64,000 nucleotides of DNA. It comes from Nocardia ignorata NBRC 108230. GTDB taxonomy: Bacteria; Actinomycetota; Actinomycetes; Mycobacteriales; Mycobacteriaceae. A program made the translations under genes and the position numbers. Position 1 is the first letter of the stretch, and each line of letters opens with the position of its first letter. Under the pieces are notes generated by a model. The model searched no databases and was not told the DNA's origin. It saw only the letters and a program-made list of their open reading frames with translations. The stretch is taken from NCBI RefSeq assembly GCF_001612905.1, contig NZ_BDBI01000023.1, positions 124,001-188,000 of the forward strand, given 5' to 3'. This document shows, in pieces, positions 25,262 through 34,559 of this stretch.

Positions 25262-28054
25262 GTGCACGAAGACAGCCGCTCGGAGCGTTTCCACTGCGCG
25301 GTGCTCGGGCCGCTGCGAGTCCACGCTCCCGGCGGCGACGAGGTGACGCCCGCGGGGGTGTTGCCGAGGCGGCTGCTGGCGCTGCTGCTGCTCCGGCGTG
25401 GTGCGGTGGTGTCCTCGGACGCGGCGATCGAGCTGTTGTGGCCGGGCGAACGGCCGAGCAATCCGGCGGCGGCCCTGCACAACCATGTGTCCCGGTTGCG
25501 CCGGGTGCTCCCGGAAGCGATCGCTTCGGCCGGTGACGGGTATCGCCTGGATCCGGGCCGGGTACTGGTCGATGCCGACGAACTCGCCGCGATCCTCGAC
25601 AGCGGCGGCTCGGCCGAGGAGATCCTGCGCCGCTGGGTGGGGCCCGCCTACCCGGAACTGGACATGGTCGACGACGCGCGCGCTGAATCGGCGCGGCTGG
25701 AGGAACTGCGGGTGCGGGCCGTCGAGTCCGAGACGGCCCGCCTGCTGGCCGAGGGACGCACCGACGGTGTGGCGGCTCGCCTGCGCGCGCTGGTCGACGA
25801 GTATCCGCTGCGAGAGCACCTGCGCGCCTTGCTGATCGACGCGCTCGCCGCCACGGGCAGGCCCGCCGACGCCCTGCGTGTGTACGACGAATTCCGCAGG
25901 CTGCTGGCAGCCGAACTCGGCACCGAGCCGTCGCAACCGTTGCGGGACAGGTACCGGCAGTTGCTCGCCGGCGAGGTGGAAACCGGTGCACCCCAGCCAC
26001 TTCCGCTGTCGGTGACGCCACTGATCGGCCGCGACGACCTGCTCGCGGAGGCACGCGCGGCGCAGGCAGGCCATCGCCTCCTGACCCTCGTGGGCCCCGG
26101 CGGGGTCGGCAAGACCCGTGTGATGCTGGAGCTGGGACGTGGGCACGCCGGCTCGCCGGTGGTGTGGTGCGAACTCGCCGCGACGGATGTAGACGGTGCG
26201 GTCGCGGCGGTCGCCGCCGCACTTGCCATCGATGTGCGCCCCGGCATCCCGCTCGGCGAACGCATCGCCGGTGTGATCGGCGAGTCGGAAATGCTTGTAC
26301 TCCTTGACAATTGCGAGCACGTCGTCGAGCCGATCGCCGCGCTGGTCGAGCTCCTGCTCAGCCGCTGTCCGCACGTGCGGATCGTCGCGACCAGCCGCGA
26401 GCGGCTGCGGGTGGCCGGTGAGCAGGTTCGCCGGGTGCCGCCGCTCGCGGTCGGTGACGGCTCGCCCGCCGTCGCCCTGTTCCTCGAACGGGCCGCCTCG
26501 GTCACCGGCGACCTGCGGCTCGAACCCGCTGCCCTCGCCCGGATCGGTGGCATCGTGTCCCGGCTCGATGGGCTGCCGCTGGCCATCGAGCTCGCCGCGG
26601 CCCGGATGTACTCCCACGACGTGGCGGAGATCGCGGCCGGACTCGACCGCCAATTCGATTTCCTCTCGGCCGGATACCGCACCGCGACCAGGCACGGTTC
26701 GCTCGCCGCAGCCGTCGCGTGGTCGGTAGATCTGCTCGATCGCCCACTGCGCGAGACGTTTACGAGCCTGTCGGTGTTCGCCGGACCGTTCGATGTGGCG
26801 GCGGCCGCCGCCGTCTGCGATATCGAGCTCGGTGTCGCGGCCGACAGGTTGACCGCGCTCACCGAACGCTCACTCGTCCTGCGCGCGCCCGGTCGTCGCT
26901 ACGCGTTGCTCGAAACCCTGCGCACCTTCGGCCGCACCGCGCGTGCCACCGCAGACGACGGCGCGGGGGCTCGCCACGCCGCCTACTTCGTGGACTGGGC
27001 GGAACGGACCTGCCGGGAGCTCGCCGACTCGGCCACCGCCATCGCCCGCGTCGACGACACGATCACCGAACTCCACCGTGCCCTGCACTGGCTCCTCGAC
27101 CACGGCGACACCCCTCGCGCCGCCCGTCTCGTCGCCGCCCTGATGGACTACGGCCTGCTCAGGCTCCGCCCCGACGTCCTCGCCTGGTCGGAGTTGGTAC
27201 TCGCCGCCGAGCCCGAGCCGACCGGCCGGCTCGCTGCCGAGGTGCTGGCGGCCGCGGCGTACGCCCGGTGGATGGCCGGTGACCTGCCCGGCGCCTACGA
27301 TCGCGCCGGCCGGGCCCTCGCCGCCTGCGACGACCCGCCTTAAAACGCCTACGGTGCATACGGCGTCTGCGAACTGTTCTCGGGGCGGTTCGAGGAGTCC
27401 GCACAGTGGTATCGCCGTGCTTCGGAGATTCCCGGCCGCGAGGTGCCCAATATGGACAGCGCGACGTGGACGATGCTGCTCGGCTACGCGGGTGACCCGA
27501 GCGTCGGTCAGCGCTCGGCGGAGCTGGCCGCCGCGACGATCGTCTCCCCGTACACGGCCTACAACCTCTACTGCGCCGGTGAGGCTGTCCTCGATGTCGA
27601 TCCGGATCGGGCGCGCGGTCTGCTCGACCGTGCCCTGCGGATGGCCGAGGCGACCGGCACCACCTTCGTCACCGGCGTCGCTGGTGCGTCGCGGGCCTCG
27701 CTCGACGTGCGCTCGGGTCGCACCGCCGAGGCGGCGGCCGCCTATCCGGCCCTGTTGCGCGCCTGGCAGCGGGCGGGCATGTGGTCCACCCAGTGGGTGA
27801 TGCTCCGGGCGATCGCGCTGCTGCTCGAGCAACTCGGCCGCGCACAACGAGCGGCCGTGCTCGACGGCGCGATCCGCGCCGCCACCGCCGAAGCACCGCT
27901 CGGTTCGGACCGCGAGGTGCTCGACCAGTTGTCGAAGCGATTGCGCGACGAACTGGGCGCGGACCTCTTCGAGCAGGCCCGGCGCTTCGGTGCGAGCCTC
28001 GGCAACGACGCGCTGATCGGCTACACCCTCGCGGCCCTCGGCCCGCAGGCTTGA
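25262..28054 (+). pseudogene. SARP/BTAD-NB-ARC-TPR transcriptional regulator interrupted by in-frame TAA
   Basis: Reading frame 25262-28054 would encode 930 residues but has one TAA at 27341-27343. Part 1 (693 residues) has an OmpR-like winged helix and BTAD domain to about 235 (LLALLLLRRGAVVSSDAAIELLWPGE is split over it), then an NB-ARC ATPase from about 278 (GPGGVGKTR, LLDNCEHVV, LDGLPLAIELAAAR). After the stop the same frame goes straight on with NAYGAYGVCELFSGRFEESA and TPR-like helices to 28054. One base change (TAA for TAC) explains it. Either a recent null or truncation allele, a readthrough site or a sequence error. Downstream TPRs might be made from ATG 27452. Confidence 0.85.
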
Positions 28055-28069
28055 AAGTGCCTGCGGGCC
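28040..28069. terminator. Terminator hairpin with the stop codon in its loop
   Basis: Perfect 11-bp arms GGCCCGCAGGC (28040-28050) and GCCTGCGGGCC (28059-28069), loop TTGAAAGT. The TGA of the SARP frame lies in the loop. It separates convergent genes and can serve both. Confidence 0.75.
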
Positions 28070-28075
28070 CGCGGA

Positions 28076-29254
28076 TCACCAGCGCGGCTGTTCGTCGATG
28101 ATGCCGAGCACCGCCTTGCCGACCATCTCGTGGGTCAGCGCGTCGTTGCCGGGATGAAATCCCCCGCAGCGCACATCGCGGTAGAGGCGTTCGAGCTCGT
28201 TGCCCGCGAACATGCCCGCTCCGCCCACTACATCGAGCGCGGTGTCCACCACTCGTTTGGCGCCTTCCACTGCCCGCCATTTCATCGAGTAGACCTTCGG
28301 CACCCAGTCGGCGCCGTGATCGGTACCGGCCACCCAGTCGGCGGTGAAACCGGTCAGGACGGCAGCGGCGGCGTCGAGTTCCAGATACATCGTGGCGATC
28401 TGGTGCTGCACGAACGGGTTGTAGGCGTAGGCGCCGCGCTCGATCGCCATCGACTTCTTGTTCCGCGCGTGGGCCACCGCCAGTTCCGATGCGCGGTCGG
28501 CGATGCCGAGGTAGACGGCACCCATGAGCGCCAGCGGCCACATCGTCATCCCCACCAGGAACGGGTGATCCGCATCGCCTGCGGGCACCACGCAGCCGAC
28601 CCGGCTGTCGGGGACGAACACCTCGTCGAGCCGGGTGTCGTAGCTCTGCGTCGCCCGCATGCCGAGGGTGTCCCAGTTCTCGACGACGACGGCGCCCTCG
28701 GAACCGCGTTTCACGAAGGCATGCACCACTTTCGGGCCACCCTCGGCATCGACGTCGAGGGCGTGCGCGCCGAGCCACGACCACGCCGGTCCGTTGGAAC
28801 CGAACTGTTTGCGCCCGGTCAGCCGGTAACCGCCGTCGACGCGGCGCGCCTGACAGGTGGACAGCAGCACCGGAATGTCGTTGCCCGCCTCGGCATGCCC
28901 CGCCGCGAACACCTCGCCCGCGAGGGCCGCGGTGTAGATCCAGTCCACCGAATCGTCTCCCGCCCTGGCCATTTCGTTGGCGATGCCGATCCAGTAGGAG
29001 TGCATCGTCATCGCCAGCGCGGTGGCGGGGGCGTAGCGGGCGAGGCGTCGTTGACTCGCCGCGAGCTGGGCCAGGTCGAGACCCCACCCGCCGCGCTCGG
29101 CCGGAACCGCCGCGGCGAGGTAGCCGATACCGCGCAGCTCGGCGAGGTCCTCGGCGAAGTAGGTGTTGGTGCGGTCGTGGCCCGCGGCGCGGGCCCGGAA
29201 CCGTTCCAGCATGTCGATCGGGATGTTGCGGGTTTCGCTGATGGTCTGGGTCAT
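28076..29254 (-). CDS. Acyl-CoA dehydrogenase family protein
   Basis: 392 residues of the acyl-CoA dehydrogenase fold: N-terminal helices with IGYLAAAVPAERGG, a beta domain (TGRKQFGSNGPAWSWL), then the C-terminal bundle with VVDTALDVVGGAGMFAGNELERLYRDVRCGG. The usual catalytic glutamate loop is not obvious; the RLYRDVRCGGFHPGN ending resembles the DszC/HpaB-like flavin monooxygenase branch of this superfamily, so oxygenase activity is possible. It is a single gene behind a set of three phased CTGTCA repeats. Confidence 0.82.
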   Translation of the reverse strand: MTQTISETRNIPIDMLERFRARAAGHDRTNTYFAEDLAELRGIGYLAAAVPAERGGWGLDLAQLAASQRRLARYAPATALAMTMHSYWIGIANEMARAGDDSVDWIYTAALAGEVFAAGHAEAGNDIPVLLSTCQARRVDGGYRLTGRKQFGSNGPAWSWLGAHALDVDAEGGPKVVHAFVKRGSEGAVVVENWDTLGMRATQSYDTRLDEVFVPDSRVGCVVPAGDADHPFLVGMTMWPLALMGAVYLGIADRASELAVAHARNKKSMAIERGAYAYNPFVQHQIATMYLELDAAAAVLTGFTADWVAGTDHGADWVPKVYSMKWRAVEGAKRVVDTALDVVGGAGMFAGNELERLYRDVRCGGFHPGNDALTHEMVGKAVLGIIDEQPRW

Positions 29255-29276
29255 GCGGCCACTGTCCGGGCAGGCC

Positions 29277-29303
29277 CTGTCACCGCGCTGTCATTCGCTG
29301 TCA
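29277..29303 (-). promoter_or_regulatory. Three helically phased CTGTCA repeats upstream of the acyl-CoA dehydrogenase
   Basis: CTGTCA occurs at 29277-29282, 29288-29293 and 29298-29303 (TGACAG on the minus strand), with steps of 11 and 10 bp, that is on one face of the helix. The set lies 23-49 bp upstream of the start of the dehydrogenase gene, where an activator or repressor would bind. Confidence 0.4.
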
Positions 29304-29335
29304 CGGCCGCCCACCGGCCCGCGCGTGGGCGGCCG
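29304..29335 (-). terminator. Terminator after the phosphodiesterase gene
   Basis: Arms CGGCCGCCCAC (29304-29314) and GTGGGCGGCCG (29325-29335), perfect 11 bp with a 10-nt loop, 7 nt after the stop of the minus-strand phosphodiesterase gene. Confidence 0.65.
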
Positions 29336-29342
29336 CGCCGGT

Positions 29343-30122
29343 TCAAATCAGCGGCTCCGCCAGCCAGCCGCCCATCGCCACCGTGCGGAAATGGGTTGTC
29401 AGAGCGTGGTTTTCGTCGATGACATGCAGCGCGATGGCCGGGTCGGGCGCGTAGTCCATCACGCGGTGCGGCGGGGTGATCTCCCATTCGCCGCCGAGGA
29501 CCGAGGCGGTGCTCGGGCCGGTGATCATCGGCTTGCCCGCGAAGGTGGTGGCGATGGGGGAGTGGGCGTGGCCGGTGAGGACGCCGATGATGCGCTGGTC
29601 GCCCGCGACGATGGCGGCCAGGCGACCGGGATCGGCCAGGGCGATCACGTCGACGATCGGGCTGAACAGGTGGTTCGGCGGGTGGTGCAGGGCGATGAGG
29701 ATCGGGCCGTCGGCGGGCGCCTCGGCCAGGGCGGCGCGTAGCCACGTGTACGTGTCCTCGGACAGCGCACCGCTCGGCTCGCCGGGGATGCTGGAATCGA
29801 GCATGAGGATCGTCAGCGGGCCGACGCGGTTGGCGCTGTTGATGGGGGCCGTGGAGGCGGGCTCGCCGAGCAGGCCGGTGCGGAAGTTCGCGCGGTCGTC
29901 GTGGTTGCCGGGGAGCAGGTAGACCGGGATGTCGGCGGTCAGGGCCAGGCGCGCCTCGGCGTACTGCTCGGGTCTGCCGGAATCGGTGATGTCGCCGGTG
30001 ACGAGGATGACGTCGGGCCTGCGCGGCAGGTCCGCCAGATAGCCCATCACCGCCTCGACCCGTTCGGTATTGCGTGCGCTGAGGTCGAAATGGGTGTCGC
30101 TGAGCTGAGCCGCCAGGATCAT
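29343..30122 (-). CDS. cpdA: CpdA/Rv0805-type cyclic-nucleotide phosphodiesterase
   Basis: A 259-residue class III metallophosphoesterase. All metal motifs are present in order: LSDTHFD, LVTGDITDSG, LLPGNHDDR, IALHHPPNH and VLTGHAHSP. Length and motifs match Rv0805, which hydrolyses 3',5'-cAMP (better 2',3'-cNMPs). It uses ATG 30122. An adenylate cyclase gene lies 2.4 kb away, so both ends of cAMP turnover sit in this region. Confidence 0.88.
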   Translation of the reverse strand: MILAAQLSDTHFDLSARNTERVEAVMGYLADLPRRPDVILVTGDITDSGRPEQYAEARLALTADIPVYLLPGNHDDRANFRTGLLGEPASTAPINSANRVGPLTILMLDSSIPGEPSGALSEDTYTWLRAALAEAPADGPILIALHHPPNHLFSPIVDVIALADPGRLAAIVAGDQRIIGVLTGHAHSPIATTFAGKPMITGPSTASVLGGEWEITPPHRVMDYAPDPAIALHVIDENHALTTHFRTVAMGGWLAEPLI

Positions 30123-30397
30123 CGGCAGTCGCTTTCTTCTCTGGGATCGCTCCGTTGCGTCAGAGTGCGCCGGGATGACTCATCGGCACCCTTCAAGGCT
30201 AGATGACCTGCGCTTATTCGTCTGCATGAGCCCTACCACGGACCGAAACCCATCGGCTGGTCTGTGTGCGTTTTCACCGCGCGGAAGCTCGCGTTCTCCT
30301 GCGCGAATCAGCCTGTTGTAGTAAGTGTATTCCGCTGAGTGGGATCGGATGTTTGCTCGCCCGGCCAACCGGTTCGCGGCCTTGTAGCGTCACCGGC

Positions 30398-30940
30398 GTG
30401 TCGATTTCTCGTACCGCGCCTCGCCCCGTGTTCCGGGTCGTGTTGAGCGCCTTGGTTTTCCCCCTCGCGCTGGCCGGATGCAGTGGTTTCATCTCGATCG
30501 GCGGTCCCGATTACGAGGCTCTGGAGAAGGAGATCGCCACCGAGCTCGACAAGGCCTACGCGCCGATCTCGCGCAAGGTCGAATCCGTGAAGTGCCCGCG
30601 TCTGGCCGACGAACCGGCTACGGGCGACACCTTCATCTGTGTGGCCAAGGTCGAGGACAAAGAAGTGCGCGTGGATGTGCGGGTCGAGGACGGCGAAGGC
30701 TCGGTGGAGTACAAGAGCCGCGATATCGCGTTCGACCTGGCGGCGACCGCGGCCGACATCAGCACCGAAGCCTCGAACCAGCTCGGTTTCGCGGTGACCG
30801 TCGACTGCGGTCAGGGCCTGAAGATCGCCGAGGTCGGCAGCACCTTCACCTGTACGGCGGTCGAGGCCGAGGGCGATACGGCGACCGTCGTGGTCACCGC
30901 GCGCAACGACGGCAGCAGCAGCTGGGAGATCACCGGGTAG
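30398..30940 (+). CDS. DUF4333 lipoprotein
   Basis: 180 residues. A signal peptide with lipobox LALAGC (Cys at about 27) marks a lipoprotein. Two tandem DUF4333 repeats follow; each has a Cys pair, VKCPRLADEP...TFICVAK and VDCGQGLKIAE...STFTCTA. GTG 30398 is taken as start because it precedes the signal peptide; the longer in-frame ATG has no signal. The last 11 bases overlap the convergent pseudouridine synthase gene. The function of DUF4333 is unknown. Confidence 0.85.
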   Translation: MSISRTAPRPVFRVVLSALVFPLALAGCSGFISIGGPDYEALEKEIATELDKAYAPISRKVESVKCPRLADEPATGDTFICVAKVEDKEVRVDVRVEDGEGSVEYKSRDIAFDLAATAADISTEASNQLGFAVTVDCGQGLKIAEVGSTFTCTAVEAEGDTATVVVTARNDGSSSWEITG

Positions 30941-31706
30941 CACCGGTGCGGCGGTCGGCCTCGGCGAGCAGGTGCGCTGCTTCGTCGGGGTCGGTGGTGA
31001 ACGGTGCCCAGAAGTCGGGGCCCGGGGTGGCGCGCAGGTCGAGGACCGGTGGGGTGAGCCAGTCGGCGTCCAGTCGCAGCCGCCAGGAGTGCAGGTGAGT
31101 GCGGGGGAGGGCGGCGGTGCGGTCGAACAGGGGGTCGCCCAGGATCGGGTGGCCGGTCCAGGCGAGCTGCACGCGGATCTGATGTCGTCGCCCGGTCACC
31201 GGTCGCAGGGCGAGCAGGGCTCGATCGTCCTTGCGCGCGACGGTGGTGAACCTGGTGAGCGAGGGGTAGTTCTTGGCGGGCAGCAGGTCGGCGTCGTCGA
31301 CGAACCAGCGTTCGCCCTCGCGGCGGATCGCCTCGCGCGGCGCCGCGATCCGCACCCGGTTCTTGCGTCCCACGCTCAACGGCAGGTCGAGTTCGCCCTG
31401 GTCGGGTAGGTCGTCCCCGGACACGATCGCCAGATAGGCCTTGCGCGCGGTCTGCTTGTTGAACTGGCGGGTGAGCTGCCCGTGCGCCGCCAGATCGGTC
31501 GCCAGCAGCACCAGCCCGGAGGTCACCTTGTCGATCCGGTGCACCGGGTACACCTGCGTCCCCGCCGCCTTCGCGATCTCGACCAGATCGGTGTCGTGCC
31601 GCTCCCCGGTCACCGAAATGCCCGACGGCTTGTTCAGCGCCACCACCGCGTCATCGGCGAACACCGTGTACGCCTCGCGCACACTCAGCCAATCCATCTC
31701 CACCAC
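30930..31706 (-). CDS. RluA-family pseudouridine synthase
   Basis: 258 residues. The catalytic motif is VHRIDKVTSGLVLLA, with the nucleophilic Asp; ARKAYLAIVSG and the C-terminal LRPVTGRRHQIRVQLAWTGHPILGD complete the RluA pattern. There is no S4 domain. It isomerises uridine in rRNA or tRNA. GTG 31706 follows AGGG at a suitable distance; ATG 31697 is the alternative. The 3' end overlaps the lipoprotein gene by 11 bp, tail to tail. Confidence 0.9.
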   Translation of the reverse strand: MVEMDWLSVREAYTVFADDAVVALNKPSGISVTGERHDTDLVEIAKAAGTQVYPVHRIDKVTSGLVLLATDLAAHGQLTRQFNKQTARKAYLAIVSGDDLPDQGELDLPLSVGRKNRVRIAAPREAIRREGERWFVDDADLLPAKNYPSLTRFTTVARKDDRALLALRPVTGRRHQIRVQLAWTGHPILGDPLFDRTAALPRTHLHSWRLRLDADWLTPPVLDLRATPGPDFWAPFTTDPDEAAHLLAEADRRTGATR

Positions 31707-31756
31707 AACACCCTAGAGAACGGTGTCGGGCCTCCGAGGGACACCTGCCGCATCCG

Positions 31757-32190
31757 CTAGATATCGGCGGGAAGAATGCGAAAGGCGTCGATGCCGTGAG
31801 TCAACGGCTCTATCGCGCGAAAGTCACGCTGATCGAGGGTGAAGACGGTGTCGGTGCGGAACTTGTCTGCCAGCACGACCCCTACGGCGTCGGCCAGATC
31901 CAGCCGTAGCCCTTCGTATTGGATCGAATCGTCTGAGCCGCGGCCAGATCCACATGCTTCAGCTCGGCGAGCCGATAGCGTCCGTCGATCATGCGGCCCA
32001 TCAGCGATTCGATCACCTGCATGGCCGCGGGGAAGCCGAGGTCTCGGTGGACGAGGTGGTCCAGTTCGGTCAACACCAGCGGCGAGATCACGAGCGTCTC
32101 GGTTTCCATCACTTCGACCGCCTGCGCATGCTCCTCTTGATCTGCATCGAAGGCGGCGAACAAGGTCGACGGGTCGGCGACAATGATCAC
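31757..32190 (-). pseudogene. VapC-type PIN toxin, frameshifted
   Basis: The N-terminal frame (ATG 32190) reads IIVADPSTLFAAFDADQEEH with the first PIN Asp, continues through SPLVLTELDHLVHRDLG and then ends at 31882 with a nonsense tail after AAAQTIRS. From about 31935 a second frame carries the rest of the PIN domain, GLRLDLADAVGVVLADKF and FTLDQRDFRAI, to 31757. Together they make a normal 140-residue VapC, so one base was lost or gained near 31930. The toxin is probably dead; the antitoxin before it is intact and overlaps as ATGA. Confidence 0.8.
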
Positions 32191-32429
32191 CGGCGCGCCG
32201 CTTGCTGCTTGATATGGGAGTACACATCGTCATCCATCTCGTCAGCGGTGCGAGACCGGCCGCTGCGGAAGACGGGGAGTGGCGCGTTCTGCTTGGGGCG
32301 ATCGGAGGTGTCGAGCAACATGGCGATGCCGCGACGGATGAGTTCCGCCTTGCTGACACCGGTAGCGGCCGCTTCCGCGTCGAGGCGCATCTCCAGCGCC
32401 TCGGGGAGATACACGGTCGTCTTGTTCAT
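32187..32429 (-). CDS. Ribbon-helix-helix antitoxin (VapB/CopG type)
   Basis: 80 residues: MNKTTVYLPEALEMRLDAEA, a ribbon-helix-helix DNA-binding domain (KTTVYLP strand, then KAELIRRGIAMLL), and a C-terminal tail with ADEMDDDVYSHIKQQAA for toxin binding. It overlaps the toxin gene by ATGA. Such proteins repress their own operon as dimers and neutralise the PIN RNase. With the toxin frameshifted, it may now be a relic or act on other VapC proteins. Confidence 0.82.
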   Translation of the reverse strand: MNKTTVYLPEALEMRLDAEAAATGVSKAELIRRGIAMLLDTSDRPKQNAPLPVFRSGRSRTADEMDDDVYSHIKQQAARR

Positions 32430-32484
32430 GCCACATATGGTGCCACCCAATCGGGTGGCGACAGTATTCTCTACGCGCGCTTCT

Positions 32485-33471
32485 CTACGCGCGGCGGAGG
32501 CGGTGGGGGCGCAGGCGGTTGAAGCCGCGGACGCGGACGCTGCGCAGGTGACGGATGGCGAATTCGGGGTGGTCGGCGAGGGCTTCGGCGGCGGCGTCGT
32601 CGATGAGGATGTTGGCGGGGCGGGCGACGCCGGTGAGGCGGGCGGCGATATTGACCACCGAGCCGTACAGGTCGCCGAAGCGTTGCAGCACCTCACCGTA
32701 GGCGAAGGCGACGCGCAGTTCGGGGGTGCCGCCGACGAGCATGGTCGACTCCTGGATGGCCAACGCGATCCGGGCCGCGTCGACCGCGTTCTCGGCGGCG
32801 AACATCACCTCGTCGCCCACGTTCTTGATCACCCAGCCGCCGTTGTCGGTGATCGCGGCGGTGGTGGTCGACTCGAAAGCCTCCAGCAGCGTGGACAATT
32901 CGTCGGGATGCAGGTGCCGGGTGAGCCGGGTGAAACCGACCATGTCGGCGAAACCGACGGCCAGGGTGCGGGTGGATCCGTCCCCGGCGTCGTCGATGGA
33001 ACGGGCGATGGCGGCCACCAGATGCCTGCGCCACACATACGCCTGCAACTGCTCGACCTCGGCGAGCGTGTCCTCGGCGGCTGCCCTGATCCGCTCGGCC
33101 ACGGGCAGGGCGGGATCGGCCGCCTCCGCGCGGACCTCGACCTCGGCGAGCACCAGGTCGGCCTGCCATTCCGCCAGCCGCGCCAGGCCCTGACCGATGG
33201 TGCGCGCCGCCGCCGCCTGCTGCCGGAGATTCGACGCCGCAACCACTTTCATGCCGCGGAAGGTGCTGACCGAGTCGATATCGATCTGGGCGTAGTCGAC
33301 GGCTTCCTCGGAGTTGGCGGGGAAACCGAGTGCCGTCCACAGCCGTCGGGATTCGCTCTCCGGTACGCCGGAGAGCTCGGCCACCTGGGTCCGGTTGAAC
33401 CGTCGTGGGCCGCCCAGTAGCGCCTCCTCGACGATGCGCTGTACCAATTCGGTCATCTCGGGCTCCGACAT
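32485..33471 (-). CDS. Class III adenylate cyclase
   Basis: 328 residues. The N-terminal 150 form a helical regulatory domain (MTELVQRIVEEALLGGPRRF, then LRQQAAAARTIGQGLARLAE) like the autoinhibitory part of Rv1264/Rv2212-type cyclases. The catalytic domain has the first metal Asp in VGFADMVGFTRLT, the second in KNVGDEVMFAAE and the transition-state pair in GSVVNIAARLTG. There is no membrane span. It makes cAMP from ATP. ATG 33471 is preceded by a weak AGGT and a palindrome. Confidence 0.9.
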   Translation of the reverse strand: MSEPEMTELVQRIVEEALLGGPRRFNRTQVAELSGVPESESRRLWTALGFPANSEEAVDYAQIDIDSVSTFRGMKVVAASNLRQQAAAARTIGQGLARLAEWQADLVLAEVEVRAEAADPALPVAERIRAAAEDTLAEVEQLQAYVWRRHLVAAIARSIDDAGDGSTRTLAVGFADMVGFTRLTRHLHPDELSTLLEAFESTTTAAITDNGGWVIKNVGDEVMFAAENAVDAARIALAIQESTMLVGGTPELRVAFAYGEVLQRFGDLYGSVVNIAARLTGVARPANILIDDAAAEALADHPEFAIRHLRSVRVRGFNRLRPHRLRRA

Positions 33472-33482
33472 ACCTGAAACTT

Positions 33483-33499
33483 TACGGCCACCGGCCGTA
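33483..33499 (-). promoter_or_regulatory. Palindrome upstream of the adenylate cyclase
   Basis: Perfect TACGGCC-ACC-GGCCGTA (33483-33499), 12 nt before the cyclase ATG. It could be an operator or a hairpin over the ribosome-binding region. With a 3-nt loop, a protein site is somewhat more likely. Confidence 0.35.
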
Positions 33500-33662
33500 C
33501 ACCCGGGGATGCTCACCTTCGGCCTTGGCAGAGTTCACAACAATGACGCCCCACAATTTTTCAGCCACCGGTGCCCTGACCTGGACGATTACCTGTGGGT
33601 GAGCTAGGGACGGGAAAAGTGCGTACTTCTGTGCCGCCCGGATGGCGCCCACACTCGGATCC

Positions 33663-34559
33663 ATGAACAACGTGACCGTGCTCGGCACCGGCGCGATGGG
33701 CACGGCGATCGCCCAGGCCTTTCTCGCCGCCGGCTACCGCACCCATGTCTGGAACCGCAGCCTCGAGCGCACCACGGCCCTGGTGGCGGCGGGTGCGATC
33801 GCCCATCCCGCCGTCGCCGATGCCGTCGGCGCGAGCCGGGTGATCGTGACGACCATGACGACCTTCGCCGCCACCCGAGACAGCCTGGACGGCACCGCTG
33901 AACTCGCGGGCCGCGATCTCATCACCCTGAACAGCGGAACACCGGCACAGGCAAGGCAATTCGCACGCTTCGCGCATTGCGTGGGCGCGCGTTACCTCGG
34001 TGGCGCGATCAAGAACGTGCCATCGGCCGTCGGAAACTTCGACACCCTGCTGTATTTCGGTGGCGACCGCGCCGTCTTCGATACCCATGTCGAGACCTTG
34101 CGCGTGCTCGGCGGCGACGTCGAGTTCCTCGGCCCCGACCCCGACCTGGCCGCACTCTACGAATCCGCCGTCGGCGCAACACTTCTGCCCACCCTGCTCG
34201 GCATCTTCGAGGGTGCGGCGATCCTTGCCTCCCGCGGCATTCCGGCAGAGGCGATGGTCGGGTACTCGGCGAAATGGTTGCGGATGATCGAATCCCTGCT
34301 GCCGATCCTGGCCACCGAGATCGACACCCAGGACTACACCCGCCTCGGCGCCACCGTCAACCTGTTCCACACGGCGGTCACCGACGACACCCAGCTCGCG
34401 GCGGAGACGGGCATCGATATGAGCTGGCACGAACCCATCCACCACCTGCTCCGTTGCGCGGTCGCCGAGGGGCGTGGTGACCAGAGCATCACCGCACTGT
34501 TCGAGTTGCTCGCCGCCGGTACTCAGCAGAGCGCGCGAGCACGTGGGTTGTGCGGCTGA
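33663..34559 (+). CDS. NAD(P)-binding imine reductase / beta-hydroxyacid dehydrogenase-like protein
   Basis: 298 residues. The N-terminal Rossmann fold has VTVLGTGAMGTAIAQAFLAAG and the NADP-type VWNRS. The middle has the HIBADH-like YLGGAIKNVPSAVG, and the C-terminal helical domain has YESAVGATLLPTLLGIFEGA. The catalytic Lys of hydroxyisobutyrate dehydrogenases is absent at its usual site; this fits the imine reductase group. ATG 33663 lacks an ideal SD. Its last 37 bp overlap the convergent MerR gene. Confidence 0.82.
   Translation: MNNVTVLGTGAMGTAIAQAFLAAGYRTHVWNRSLERTTALVAAGAIAHPAVADAVGASRVIVTTMTTFAATRDSLDGTAELAGRDLITLNSGTPAQARQFARFAHCVGARYLGGAIKNVPSAVGNFDTLLYFGGDRAVFDTHVETLRVLGGDVEFLGPDPDLAALYESAVGATLLPTLLGIFEGAAILASRGIPAEAMVGYSAKWLRMIESLLPILATEIDTQDYTRLGATVNLFHTAVTDDTQLAAETGIDMSWHEPIHHLLRCAVAEGRGDQSITALFELLAAGTQQSARARGLCG

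Noticed and set aside
28076..29254. Calling the acyl-CoA dehydrogenase-like protein a confirmed monooxygenase (DszC/HpaB type)
   Set aside because: Motifs are not decisive, so only the family is named.
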